Assembly: GCA_018380115.1 (NCBI GenBank)
Contig: JAGZUF010000031.1
Span: 1-22,188, forward strand
Length of the DNA: 22,188 nt
Source: Oscillospiraceae bacterium
Lineage (GTDB): Bacteria; Bacillota; Clostridia; Oscillospirales; Ruminococcaceae
Direction of reading: 5' to 3'
Positions 13,794 through 20,679 of this stretch are shown here, piece after piece (position 1 is the stretch's first letter; each line of letters opens with the position of its first letter). Both the position numbers and the translations under genes were made by a program. The notes below the pieces were generated by a model that worked only from the letters and a program-made list of their open reading frames with translations, searched no databases and was not told where the DNA came from.

Positions 13794-14989
13794 TCAGCGT
13801 GACGGCGCTGAACCGGTATGTAAAAAGCATTCTGGAGAGCGACGCCGTTTTGACGGACATTGCGCTGCGCGGTGAGGTTTCCAATTTTACGAATCATTAT
13901 AAAACAGGCCATTTTTATTTTACTCTGAAAGATGAGAAGTGTGCCGTAAAGGCCGTGATGTTTCGTTCCTATGCACAGCAGCTGAGCTTTGTGCCGGAGA
14001 ACGGCATGCGCGTGATCGTGCGCTGCCGTGTATCCCTGTTCGAGCGGGACGGCGCATTTCAGGTTTATGTGGAAGATTTGTTCCCTGACGGCCTGGGCGC
14101 CATGCAGATGGCCTTTGAGCAGCTGAAAGCCCGGCTGGAGCGCGAAGGGCTTTTTGCACCCGAACACAAAAAGCCCCTGCCGCGCCACCCGCGGCGCATA
14201 GGCCTTGTGACCAGCAGAACGGGCGCGGCTATCCAGGATATTCTGAATGTCACGCGCCGCCGCTGCCCGGGCATGGAATTTGTACTGTGCCCTGTCAATG
14301 TACAGGGCGCGGAGGCCGCGCCGGGCATCGTGCGTGCCATTCAGGTGCTGGGGGCACGGGATGATATTGATGTTATCATCGTGGCCCGCGGCGGCGGTTC
14401 CCGGGAAGATTTGTGGGTGTTCAACGACGAGGCCATTGCGCGGGCTGCCTATGCCTGCCGTGTGCCGCTTGTGTCTGCCATAGGGCATGAGATAGACTTC
14501 TGCATTCTGGACTTTGTGGCAGACCTGCGCGCGCCCACGCCATCTGCGGCCGCGGAACTGGCAACGCCGGATATGTGGGGGGAGCTGGCTTTCCTGTGCC
14601 GCTTGCATGCAAGTATTCAAAAAAGTATGCAAAAAAAACTTGTCTTGTGCTATAATGAAATTCGGACGGCAGGTAATAGCAGCGCCTTGCGCCGGGCGGC
14701 CCATTCGCCCCGGAGGGAAAGGGAAGGCCTTTGTGCACTGGCGGCAACGCTGTGTGAAAAAATTCACAGGCGTATGCAGGTTTCCCGCCAAACATTTTCT
14801 CACAACGCTGCGCTGGCCCATACGTTGGACCCTTACGCCGTGCTGGCGCGCGGATATGCCGTGGTGCAAGGTGGAGAAAACAGAATGATCCGCAGGGCCT
14901 CGCAGGTGCAGCTGGGAGAAAAACTGCGGGTGCGCCTATTAGACGGGGCACTTTTGTGCACGGTAGACGAGTGCCTGCCGGCAGATTGA
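13781..14989 (+). CDS. xseA: Exodeoxyribonuclease VII large subunit
   Basis: Catalytic subunit of exonuclease VII, which degrades single-stranded DNA from both ends into short oligonucleotides. The 402 residues comprise an N-terminal OB fold (about 1-100: ISVTALNRYVKSIL, LRGEVSNFTNHYKTGHFYFTLKD), the catalytic domain with VTSRTGAAIQDIL, the ARGGGSREDLWVFNDE motif and GHEIDF...FVADLRAPTPSAAAE, then a long helical tail and the C-terminal DPYAVLARGYAVV segment. GHEID replaces the commoner GHETD. ATG 13781 follows AAAGAGGTGG and overlaps the preceding gene by 13 bases, so the two are coupled. It pairs with xseB directly downstream. An AT-rich, promoter-like patch lies inside it at about 14607-14660. 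Confidence 0.96.
   Translation: MANVISVTALNRYVKSILESDAVLTDIALRGEVSNFTNHYKTGHFYFTLKDEKCAVKAVMFRSYAQQLSFVPENGMRVIVRCRVSLFERDGAFQVYVEDLFPDGLGAMQMAFEQLKARLEREGLFAPEHKKPLPRHPRRIGLVTSRTGAAIQDILNVTRRRCPGMEFVLCPVNVQGAEAAPGIVRAIQVLGARDDIDVIIVARGGGSREDLWVFNDEAIARAAYACRVPLVSAIGHEIDFCILDFVADLRAPTPSAAAELATPDMWGELAFLCRLHASIQKSMQKKLVLCYNEIRTAGNSSALRRAAHSPRREREGLCALAATLCEKIHRRMQVSRQTFSHNAALAHTLDPYAVLARGYAVVQGGENRMIRRASQVQLGEKLRVRLLDGALLCTVDECLPAD
14648..14656 (+). promoter_or_regulatory. Possible internal promoter within xseA
   Basis: TGCTATAAT at 14648-14656 is a perfect extended -10, preceded by an unusually A/T-rich stretch (14610-14640) in a GC-rich gene. It is the same nonamer as the ligA extended -10. 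No good -35 is visible. If active it would start transcripts near 14663 that carry xseB, ispA and genes beyond. It may be chance within coding sequence. Confidence 0.3.
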
Positions 14990-15017
14990 ATGATTCAGTA
15001 CCAAAGGGGTGCTATAT

Positions 15018-15266
15018 ATGGCCGGAACAAAAAAGGCAGTGGATTTTGAATCTGCGCAGCAAAAGCTGGAAGAGATATTGCAGCGTCTTTCGGAGGACGA
15101 TGTGCCTCTGGATGAGAGTGTTTCGCTGTATGCAAAGGCATCGGAGCTGATTGCACAGTGTTCGGCTGCTTTGAAAAAAGCTGAAATGAAGGTGCAGGAA
15201 ATAGACGCCTCTTTGGCCCGGGCGCTGGGACAGCAGGAGCAGGGAGGCGATGCAGATGACGTATGA
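15018..15266 (+). CDS. xseB: Exodeoxyribonuclease VII small subunit
   Basis: Small helical subunit that binds the coiled tail of XseA to form active exonuclease VII. The 82 residues are of normal family length. They contain the classic VDFESAQQKLEEILQRLSEDDVPLDESVSLYAKASELI two-helix region with the short DDVPLDES turn, and the KKAEMKVQEID end of the second helix. ATG 15018 sits eight bases after AGGGG (15005-15009); the in-frame GTG 15009 overlaps that ribosome binding site and is rejected. It follows xseA by 28 bases and overlaps ispA by 11, so the three genes should be expressed together. Confidence 0.95.
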   Translation: MAGTKKAVDFESAQQKLEEILQRLSEDDVPLDESVSLYAKASELIAQCSAALKKAEMKVQEIDASLARALGQQEQGGDADDV

Positions 15267-16140
15267 AGCACAGTATGAGGCTTACCTTTCGCAGGCACAG
15301 CAGGCTTTGGAAGCCGCCTGTGACGAAGTGTTATGCCCGGGTTCCCGCGTGAGCGAAGCGGCGCGCTACAGCCTTCTGGGCGGTGGCAAGCGAGTGCGCG
15401 CCGTTTTGTGTATTGCTGCCTGTGACATGCTGGGCGGCGATACCACCCTTGCGGCGCGCTATGCCGCGGGGCTGGAGATGCTGCATTGCTATTCCCTGAT
15501 TCACGACGACCTGCCCTGCATGGATGATGATGATATGCGCCGCGGCCGCCCCTCCTGCCACAGAGCCTACGGTGAGGCCACGGCACTTTTGGCTGGCGAT
15601 GCCTTGCTTACCGCAGCGTTTGAAACGCTGGCCGGCGCTGGGCATGGGGGACAGGCACAGAATTCACGGGCTGTAAGCGTGCTCGCCGCATCGGCTGGCG
15701 CGCGCGGCATGGTGCGCGGACAGGAGCTGGATTTATACTATGAATCTTCACCCGCCAGCGAGGCCCAGCTTTGTGAAGTGCACCGCAATAAAACCGGCAT
15801 GCTGATAGCGGCGGCTGCCCAGCTGGGTGCCATTGCAGCTGGGGCACCGCAGATGCAGCAGGACGTTCTGCGTGATTTTGCCTTTTCTGTCGGACTTGTA
15901 TTTCAGATGGTGGATGATGTGCTGGATGTCGTATCTACCACACAGGAGCTGGGCAAGCCCGTGGGCAGTGACGTACAGAAGGGGAAAACAACATTTGTCA
16001 CTTTGCACGGCGTGGAGGGAACGCGTGCCCTGGCGGCGCGCACAACAGCCGATGCATGTGACACACTTGCAGCCAATTTTGGGGAAGCTTCGGCTTTTCT
16101 GTGCGCATTTGCACAAAGCCTTATTTCCCGCACAATGTAG
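15256..16140 (+). CDS. ispA: Polyprenyl synthase, probably farnesyl diphosphate synthase IspA
   Basis: Condenses isopentenyl diphosphate with allylic diphosphates to give C15 farnesyl diphosphate, the precursor of undecaprenyl and quinone side chains. The first aspartate-rich motif is DDLPCMDDDD (Asp 84, 85, 90), the second is VDDVLD (Asp 220, 221, 224). GGGKRVR and KTG are the diphosphate-binding motifs. The two-residue insertion in the first motif and a tyrosine five residues before it are the pattern of bacterial short-chain (farnesyl) synthases. Length is 294 residues. ATG 15256 is preferred because AGGGAGG (15241-15247) is eight bases upstream; ATG 15250 is only two bases away. Its position before dxs fits isoprenoid supply. 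Confidence 0.93.
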   Translation: MTYEAQYEAYLSQAQQALEAACDEVLCPGSRVSEAARYSLLGGGKRVRAVLCIAACDMLGGDTTLAARYAAGLEMLHCYSLIHDDLPCMDDDDMRRGRPSCHRAYGEATALLAGDALLTAAFETLAGAGHGGQAQNSRAVSVLAASAGARGMVRGQELDLYYESSPASEAQLCEVHRNKTGMLIAAAAQLGAIAAGAPQMQQDVLRDFAFSVGLVFQMVDDVLDVVSTTQELGKPVGSDVQKGKTTFVTLHGVEGTRALAARTTADACDTLAANFGEASAFLCAFAQSLISRTM

Positions 16141-16152
16141 AAGGGCGCCGTT

Positions 16153-16617
16153 ATGCAAAATTTGAGCCATATCATTTTTGGAAATTATATCCTCACCGTC
16201 TCGCTTTTTGCCTGGACCGTAGCACAGCTTTTGAAAACGGTAATCAACACGGTTTTATGCGGCAGGTTCCAGGCCGAGCGTCTGTGGGGCGCAGGCGGCA
16301 TGCCAAGTTCTCACTCGGCGCTGGTGTGTGCCCTGGCCGTTTCAGCGGCTAAAAGCGAAGGGATGGCCTCACCCATTTTTGCCATTGCGCTGGTTCTGGC
16401 GGCTATTGTAATGTATGATGCCACCGGGGTACGGCGTGAGACGGGCAATCAGGCAAAAGTTTTGAACCTTCTGATGGACGAATGGGTGGCGGATGAAGAC
16501 GAGCCGCTGCCTGGCGTCAGCGGAAAGAAATTGAAAGAAAAAGTTGGGCATACGCCGGTGGAGGTGCTTTCCGGCGCGCTGCTGGGCACCGTTCTGGCGC
16601 TGGCCATCCCCATGTAA
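16153..16617 (+). CDS. Divergent PAP2 family (DUF212, YuiD-like) membrane protein
   Basis: Small integral membrane protein of the divergent PAP2/acid phosphatase-like family, biochemical role not established. The 154 residues have about three to four hydrophobic segments (roughly 10-35, 50-66, 73-88, 137-153). GGMPSSHSA, YDATGVRRETGNQA and VGHTPVEVLSGALLG are the family's conserved blocks; the SSH and GHT histidines correspond in placement to the PAP2 phosphatase motifs. AAGGGCG at 16141 supports ATG 16153. It lies 12 bases after ispA and shortly before dxs, between two isoprenoid genes. That suggests, without proving, a link to prenyl-phosphate or lipid metabolism. Confidence 0.9.
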   Translation: MQNLSHIIFGNYILTVSLFAWTVAQLLKTVINTVLCGRFQAERLWGAGGMPSSHSALVCALAVSAAKSEGMASPIFAIALVLAAIVMYDATGVRRETGNQAKVLNLLMDEWVADEDEPLPGVSGKKLKEKVGHTPVEVLSGALLGTVLALAIPM

Positions 16618-16667
16618 GCCAGCTGCCGCCCAGGCGTTTGGCCCATTACTGGAGAGAAGGCGTTTTC

Positions 16668-18530
16668 TTGCAGCTATTGAAAAGAATTGATTCGCCGCAG
16701 GCCCTTAAGGCGCTGGATGCGGCCAAGCTTCCCGCACTATGTGCGGAGATACGCGAATTTTTGGTCGAGAATGTTTCCCGCACCGGCGGGCATCTTTCTT
16801 CCAACCTTGGAACAGTAGAACTGACAGTGGCCCTGCACCGGGTATTTGATTCCCCGCGGGATGAATTTATCTGGGATGTGGGGCACCAGTGCTATACGCA
16901 CAAGATACTTACGGGCCGGGCCGGGGGCTTTGCTGCACTTCGTCAGCAGGGGGGGCTTTCGGGTTTTCCCTGCCCGGCAGAGAGCGAGCATGATATTTTT
17001 GTGGCGGGCCATGGGAATACTTCCATTTCTGCGGCCATCGGCCTTGCACAGGCAAAGCGCATCCGCGGCGAAAAGGGGAAAGTGATTGCCATTGTGGGTG
17101 ACGGAGCCTTTACCGGCGGCATGATCTATGAGGGAATGAACAACATCCGCACCCTGAGCAACCTCATTGTTATCTTGAATGACAACAAAATGTCTATTTC
17201 CAAAAATATTGGCTCTATGGCACAGTATCTGACAAAGCTTCGCACAAACCCGGGCTATTTCAAAGCCAAACGCGATGTGCAGAGCGCGCTGGATGCTGTG
17301 CCCTTTGTGGGCGTGCCCATCCGTCAGGGCCTGCAGGCGGCGAAAAGTGCCGTGCGCCGCATGATGTACCATTCCACCATGTTTGAAGAGATGGGGTTTC
17401 AATATGCAGGTCCGGTAGATGGGCATGATGTAACCAGCTTGTGTGAGCTGTTCAGCGCCTTCCGTGATGAACAGGTAGCCCCGCTGTTTCTACATGTCTG
17501 TACCCAGAAGGGAAAAGGTTATCCGCCTGCAGAGGAAAACCCCGGCGAATTTCACGGAGTGTCCGCATTTGATTTGAAGGCAAAGCTGGATCCGGACGTC
17601 TCGAAAGAGGATTCTTTTTCCACGGTGTTCGGCCAGAGGTTGGCAGAGCTTGGTGAAAAGGACACAGCCCTGTGCGCTGTAACGGCTGCTATGAAATACG
17701 GCACGGGGCTGCAGTATTTTTATAAGCGCCATAAAAACCGCTTTTTTGATGTTGGCATGGCGGAGCAGCACGCCGTTACATTCGGTGCAGGGCTGGCGCG
17801 CGGCGGGCTGCGGCCCGTGGTGGCTATCTATTCTACATTTTTGCAGCGCAGTTATGACCAGTTGATCCACGATGTGCATCTGCAGGGGCTGGATGTGCTG
17901 TTTGCCATAGATCGTGCAGGCCTTGTTCCCGGCGATGGCGAGACGCACCAAGGCATTTATGATGCCGCCTATCTCAGCCAGTTGGAACATATGAGAGTGG
18001 TTTCTCCCGCCAATTATGCCGAGCTGCGCTTTTGGCTGGAAAAGGCGCTGTACCAATGGAGTGGCCCGCGTGCCATCCGTTATCCACGCGGCAAAGAAGA
18101 GATGGCGCTGGCGGCGCTGGGTTGTACGGGAAAAGATTTTGACGTATACCGTGCGGCAAAGCCGGCAGATGCCGTCATTGTGTGCTATTCCGGCGAGACG
18201 GCACAGGCCCTGCGCGCAGCAGAACTGGCCGGGCAGCAAGGGCTATGGGTCGATGTGTGCAAGATGTGCGTTATTCACCCATTGCCCGGAGGGCTGGTTG
18301 ACGCATTGGCCGGCTACCGCACCATACTGTTTGCAGAAGAGGGCATTGCAGCGGGCGGCATTGGCGAGCATCTCTGCGCGGCCCTGCTTTGCCGGGGATG
18401 GCACGGGCACTGGCGCCACGTTGCGGTGCCTAACACTGGTATAGACCATGCCACTGTGCCGCAGCTTCGCCAGGCCCTTGGGCTGGATGCGCTGGGGCTG
18501 CTGCAGGTGCTGAAAGAGGAATGTCTATGA
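16668..18530 (+). CDS. dxs: 1-deoxy-D-xylulose-5-phosphate synthase
   Basis: First enzyme of the MEP isoprenoid pathway: joins pyruvate and glyceraldehyde 3-phosphate with thiamine diphosphate. The 620 residues cover the three transketolase-type domains. GGHLSSNLGTVELTVALH and WDVGHQCYTHKILTGR start the first. The thiamine diphosphate motif begins at GDGAFTGG (Gly 144) and ends in NDNKMSI. The catalytic glutamate is Glu 366 in AEQHAVTF, and RAGLVPGDGETHQG precedes the C-terminal domain. GHGNTS stands where E. coli and B. subtilis have GHSSTS. TTG 16668 is chosen because AGAAGG (16655-16660) is seven bases upstream and MQLLKRIDSP matches homologues. An upstream in-frame TTG at 16638 has no ribosome binding site. 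It overlaps tlyA by four bases (ATGA). Confidence 0.97.
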   Translation: MQLLKRIDSPQALKALDAAKLPALCAEIREFLVENVSRTGGHLSSNLGTVELTVALHRVFDSPRDEFIWDVGHQCYTHKILTGRAGGFAALRQQGGLSGFPCPAESEHDIFVAGHGNTSISAAIGLAQAKRIRGEKGKVIAIVGDGAFTGGMIYEGMNNIRTLSNLIVILNDNKMSISKNIGSMAQYLTKLRTNPGYFKAKRDVQSALDAVPFVGVPIRQGLQAAKSAVRRMMYHSTMFEEMGFQYAGPVDGHDVTSLCELFSAFRDEQVAPLFLHVCTQKGKGYPPAEENPGEFHGVSAFDLKAKLDPDVSKEDSFSTVFGQRLAELGEKDTALCAVTAAMKYGTGLQYFYKRHKNRFFDVGMAEQHAVTFGAGLARGGLRPVVAIYSTFLQRSYDQLIHDVHLQGLDVLFAIDRAGLVPGDGETHQGIYDAAYLSQLEHMRVVSPANYAELRFWLEKALYQWSGPRAIRYPRGKEEMALAALGCTGKDFDVYRAAKPADAVIVCYSGETAQALRAAELAGQQGLWVDVCKMCVIHPLPGGLVDALAGYRTILFAEEGIAAGGIGEHLCAALLCRGWHGHWRHVAVPNTGIDHATVPQLRQALGLDALGLLQVLKEECL

Positions 18531-19333
18531 AACTTCGGCTGGATCAATATCTCTGCCAGAACGGCCTTGTGGCCAGCCGCGAGCGCGCCAAGGCGCTGAT
18601 CATGGCAGGCGTTGTGTTCGTGGATGAGCAAAAGGTGGACAAGCCCGGCACACCAGTGCACGAGGACGCACATGTAGAAGTGCGCGGACATGATATTGCT
18701 TATGTGAGCCGCGGCGGGCTGAAGCTGGAAAAAGCCATGCATGTGTTCCCCATCAGCCCTGCCGGCAAGGTGTGCATGGATATCGGCGCTTCTACCGGGG
18801 GATTTACAGACTGTATGCTGCAAAATGGCGCGCAGAAGGTGTATGCGGTGGATGTGGGCTATGGGCAGCTTGCCTGGAAGCTGCGCTGCGATACACGCGT
18901 GGTAAACCTGGAGCGCACGAATATCCGCCATGTCACGCGCGAAATGCTGCAGGACGATATCCAGTTTTTCAGCGTGGATGTGTCATTCATTTCTTTGCGC
19001 CATGTATTCCCGGTGGCAAACGCCGTCACATCGGGCGGGGCACAGGGCGTCTGCCTTGTGAAGCCGCAGTTTGAGGCCGGGCGTGAGAAAGTTGGCAAAA
19101 AAGGCGTGGTGCGCGAGGCGGCCACGCACAGAGAAGTACTTCGTGCTGCCTGCGGATTTGCGCGTGAGAGCGGGTTCTCCTGCGCGGGGCTCGATTTTTC
19201 GCCCATTAAAGGGCCGGAGGGGAATATCGAATTTCTTCTTCATGTAGAAAAAGCGCCGGATGACGGCTGTGTGGACGATGCTGTGATAGACCGCATTGTA
19301 ACGGCCGCGCATGGCGCGCTTGAGGGTATCTGA
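18527..19333 (+). CDS. tlyA: TlyA family rRNA 2'-O-methyltransferase (YqxC)
   Basis: S4-domain plus FtsJ-like methyltransferase. In mycobacteria TlyA methylates ribose in 16S and 23S rRNA; the Bacillus orthologue YqxC occupies the same position. The 268 residues start with an S4 RNA-binding domain (KLRLDQYLCQNGLVASRERAKALI, to about residue 60), then the SAM-binding Rossmann domain with DIGASTGGFTD. The K-D-K-E catalytic set appears to be present in GLKLEKAM, DVSFISL, LVKPQFEAG and GNIEFLLH. ATG 18527 is chosen since AGAGG (18515-18519) is seven bases upstream and it overlaps the dxs stop as ATGA; ATG 18521 is only one base from it. Hemolysin is an outdated label for this family. Confidence 0.94.
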   Translation: MKLRLDQYLCQNGLVASRERAKALIMAGVVFVDEQKVDKPGTPVHEDAHVEVRGHDIAYVSRGGLKLEKAMHVFPISPAGKVCMDIGASTGGFTDCMLQNGAQKVYAVDVGYGQLAWKLRCDTRVVNLERTNIRHVTREMLQDDIQFFSVDVSFISLRHVFPVANAVTSGGAQGVCLVKPQFEAGREKVGKKGVVREAATHREVLRAACGFARESGFSCAGLDFSPIKGPEGNIEFLLHVEKAPDDGCVDDAVIDRIVTAAHGALEGI

Positions 19334-19334
19334 C

Positions 19335-20183
19335 ATGACGGTCTATCTCATCCCTAACCTGACCAAACCGCAGGCGGCGCCTACCGCGGCTGCGGCAGTG
19401 GATGTATTGTGTGCGCAGGGCGCGAGGGTCATCCTTCCCGCAGATGTGCCGCCGGAGCCCTTTGCCGGACGGCAGGTTTCTTTTTTAGAGGAGACCTGCG
19501 CCTTTTCAAGCTGTGATGCGATCGTCACCATAGGCGGAGACGGCACCATTTTACATGCCGCACGGCGCGGCATCGGTTTTCATAAGCCCCTGCTGGGTAT
19601 CAATATCGGCCGCATGGGCTTTCTTGCTACAGTAGAGGCATATGAGCTGGACAAATTGGCACGTCTTGTGCGCGGCGATTACCGTATTGACGAGCGTACA
19701 CTTTTGCAGGTGAATGCATACGGGGTTAATACTTTTCGCCAGTATGCATTAAACGATGTGGTCATTTCAAAGCCGGGGCTGAATCAAACCATTGAAGTGA
19801 GCATCACCTGCGATGGCATTCCTGTTAACCAGTTTATGGGGGACGGCGTAGTGGTTGCCACGCCTACCGGTTCTACCGCATATGCGCTCAGCGCGGGCGG
19901 CCCCGTGCTGGATGCCCGTATCGCAGGTATTGTAATGTGCCCGCTGTGTGCACACAGTATGCACAGCCCGCCTATGGTGTTTTCTGCTCAGCGCAAGCTG
20001 TGCGTGCGCGTGGCGGGCCGTGGCGTGGCCGGGGCCCTTGTCAGCTGTGACGGCTGGGCGCCGGAGCGGATTTCCTTTGACGACACAGTAGAGGTTTCCC
20101 TGTCAGAGCGTTCGGTCTCTCTTGTAAGTTTCAGCGAGGCGGACCAGTTTGAGGCCATTGACAAAAAACTGAAAGGACGGTAA
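19335..20183 (+). CDS. nadK: NAD kinase
   Basis: Phosphorylates NAD to NADP, the sole NADP source in most bacteria. The 282 residues contain the catalytic GGDGT loop, NIGRMGFLATVE, the NDVVIS motif and TPTGSTAYALSAGGP, all diagnostic of the PpnK/NadK family. HSMHSPPMVF has proline where HSxxxRP is more usual. ATG 19335 is set by GAGGGT (19322-19327), seven bases upstream. The gene follows tlyA by one base and precedes argR by five, so it belongs to the same transcript. In B. subtilis no NAD kinase gene sits here, but a tlyA-nadK-argR-recN order is common in Clostridia as far as I know. Confidence 0.95.
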   Translation: MTVYLIPNLTKPQAAPTAAAAVDVLCAQGARVILPADVPPEPFAGRQVSFLEETCAFSSCDAIVTIGGDGTILHAARRGIGFHKPLLGINIGRMGFLATVEAYELDKLARLVRGDYRIDERTLLQVNAYGVNTFRQYALNDVVISKPGLNQTIEVSITCDGIPVNQFMGDGVVVATPTGSTAYALSAGGPVLDARIAGIVMCPLCAHSMHSPPMVFSAQRKLCVRVAGRGVAGALVSCDGWAPERISFDDTVEVSLSERSVSLVSFSEADQFEAIDKKLKGR

Positions 20184-20188
20184 GTGCG

Positions 20189-20647
20189 ATGAAGCGTGCC
20201 AGGCAGAACAAAATACTGGATTTGATCAGCCGGTATGAAATAGACAAGCAGGAGGAACTGCTGCACTATTTGCGGGAGAGCGGCTTTGATGTTACGCAGG
20301 CCACGGTTTCCCGCGATATTCGGGAGCTTGGGCTTGTAAAAGTGTCTGGCGGCAACGGGCGCTACCGTTATGTCAGCGTGGCGGACGCATCCACCAGCGC
20401 ACATGTACATGGCCGTTTCGAAACAATTTTTCGTGCCAGCGTTGTACATGTGGACTATGCGGGCAACATCATTTCTGTCAAGTGCCATTCCGGTATGGCG
20501 AACGCAGCCTGCGAACTGTTTGATGCCAGAACATGGGAAAATGTGGTGGGCACTTTGGCAGGTGACAACAACTTTTTTATTCTGATGCGCTCAGAGGCGG
20601 CGGCAAAAGCCCTTGCGGCGCAGCTATGGAGTTTTATATCCCCTTAA
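20189..20647 (+). CDS. argR: Arginine repressor ArgR/AhrC
   Basis: Hexameric arginine-dependent regulator of arginine biosynthesis and catabolism genes. The 152 residues have the N-terminal winged helix-turn-helix (QEELLHYLRESGFDVTQATV, then SRDIRELGLVKV), and a C-terminal oligomerisation and arginine-binding domain with GTLAGDNNFFI. In E. coli and B. subtilis the arginine-contacting loop reads GDD; here it is Asp 126, Asn 127, Asn 128. The first aspartate is kept, so arginine binding is still likely but may differ. AAAGGACGG lies upstream of ATG 20189. No ARG-box palindrome is obvious nearby. Placement before recN is the classic Firmicutes arrangement. Confidence 0.94.
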   Translation: MKRARQNKILDLISRYEIDKQEELLHYLRESGFDVTQATVSRDIRELGLVKVSGGNGRYRYVSVADASTSAHVHGRFETIFRASVVHVDYAGNIISVKCHSGMANAACELFDARTWENVVGTLAGDNNFFILMRSEAAAKALAAQLWSFISP

Positions 20648-20679
20648 GCGGGCAAACCTGATCTCTGACGGGAGGTGGC

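Noticed and set aside
16141..16667. OLE RNA, which lies near ispA and dxs in some Firmicutes
   Set aside because: There are only 12 bases between ispA and the DUF212 gene and 50 bases before dxs, far too little for an RNA of several hundred bases.
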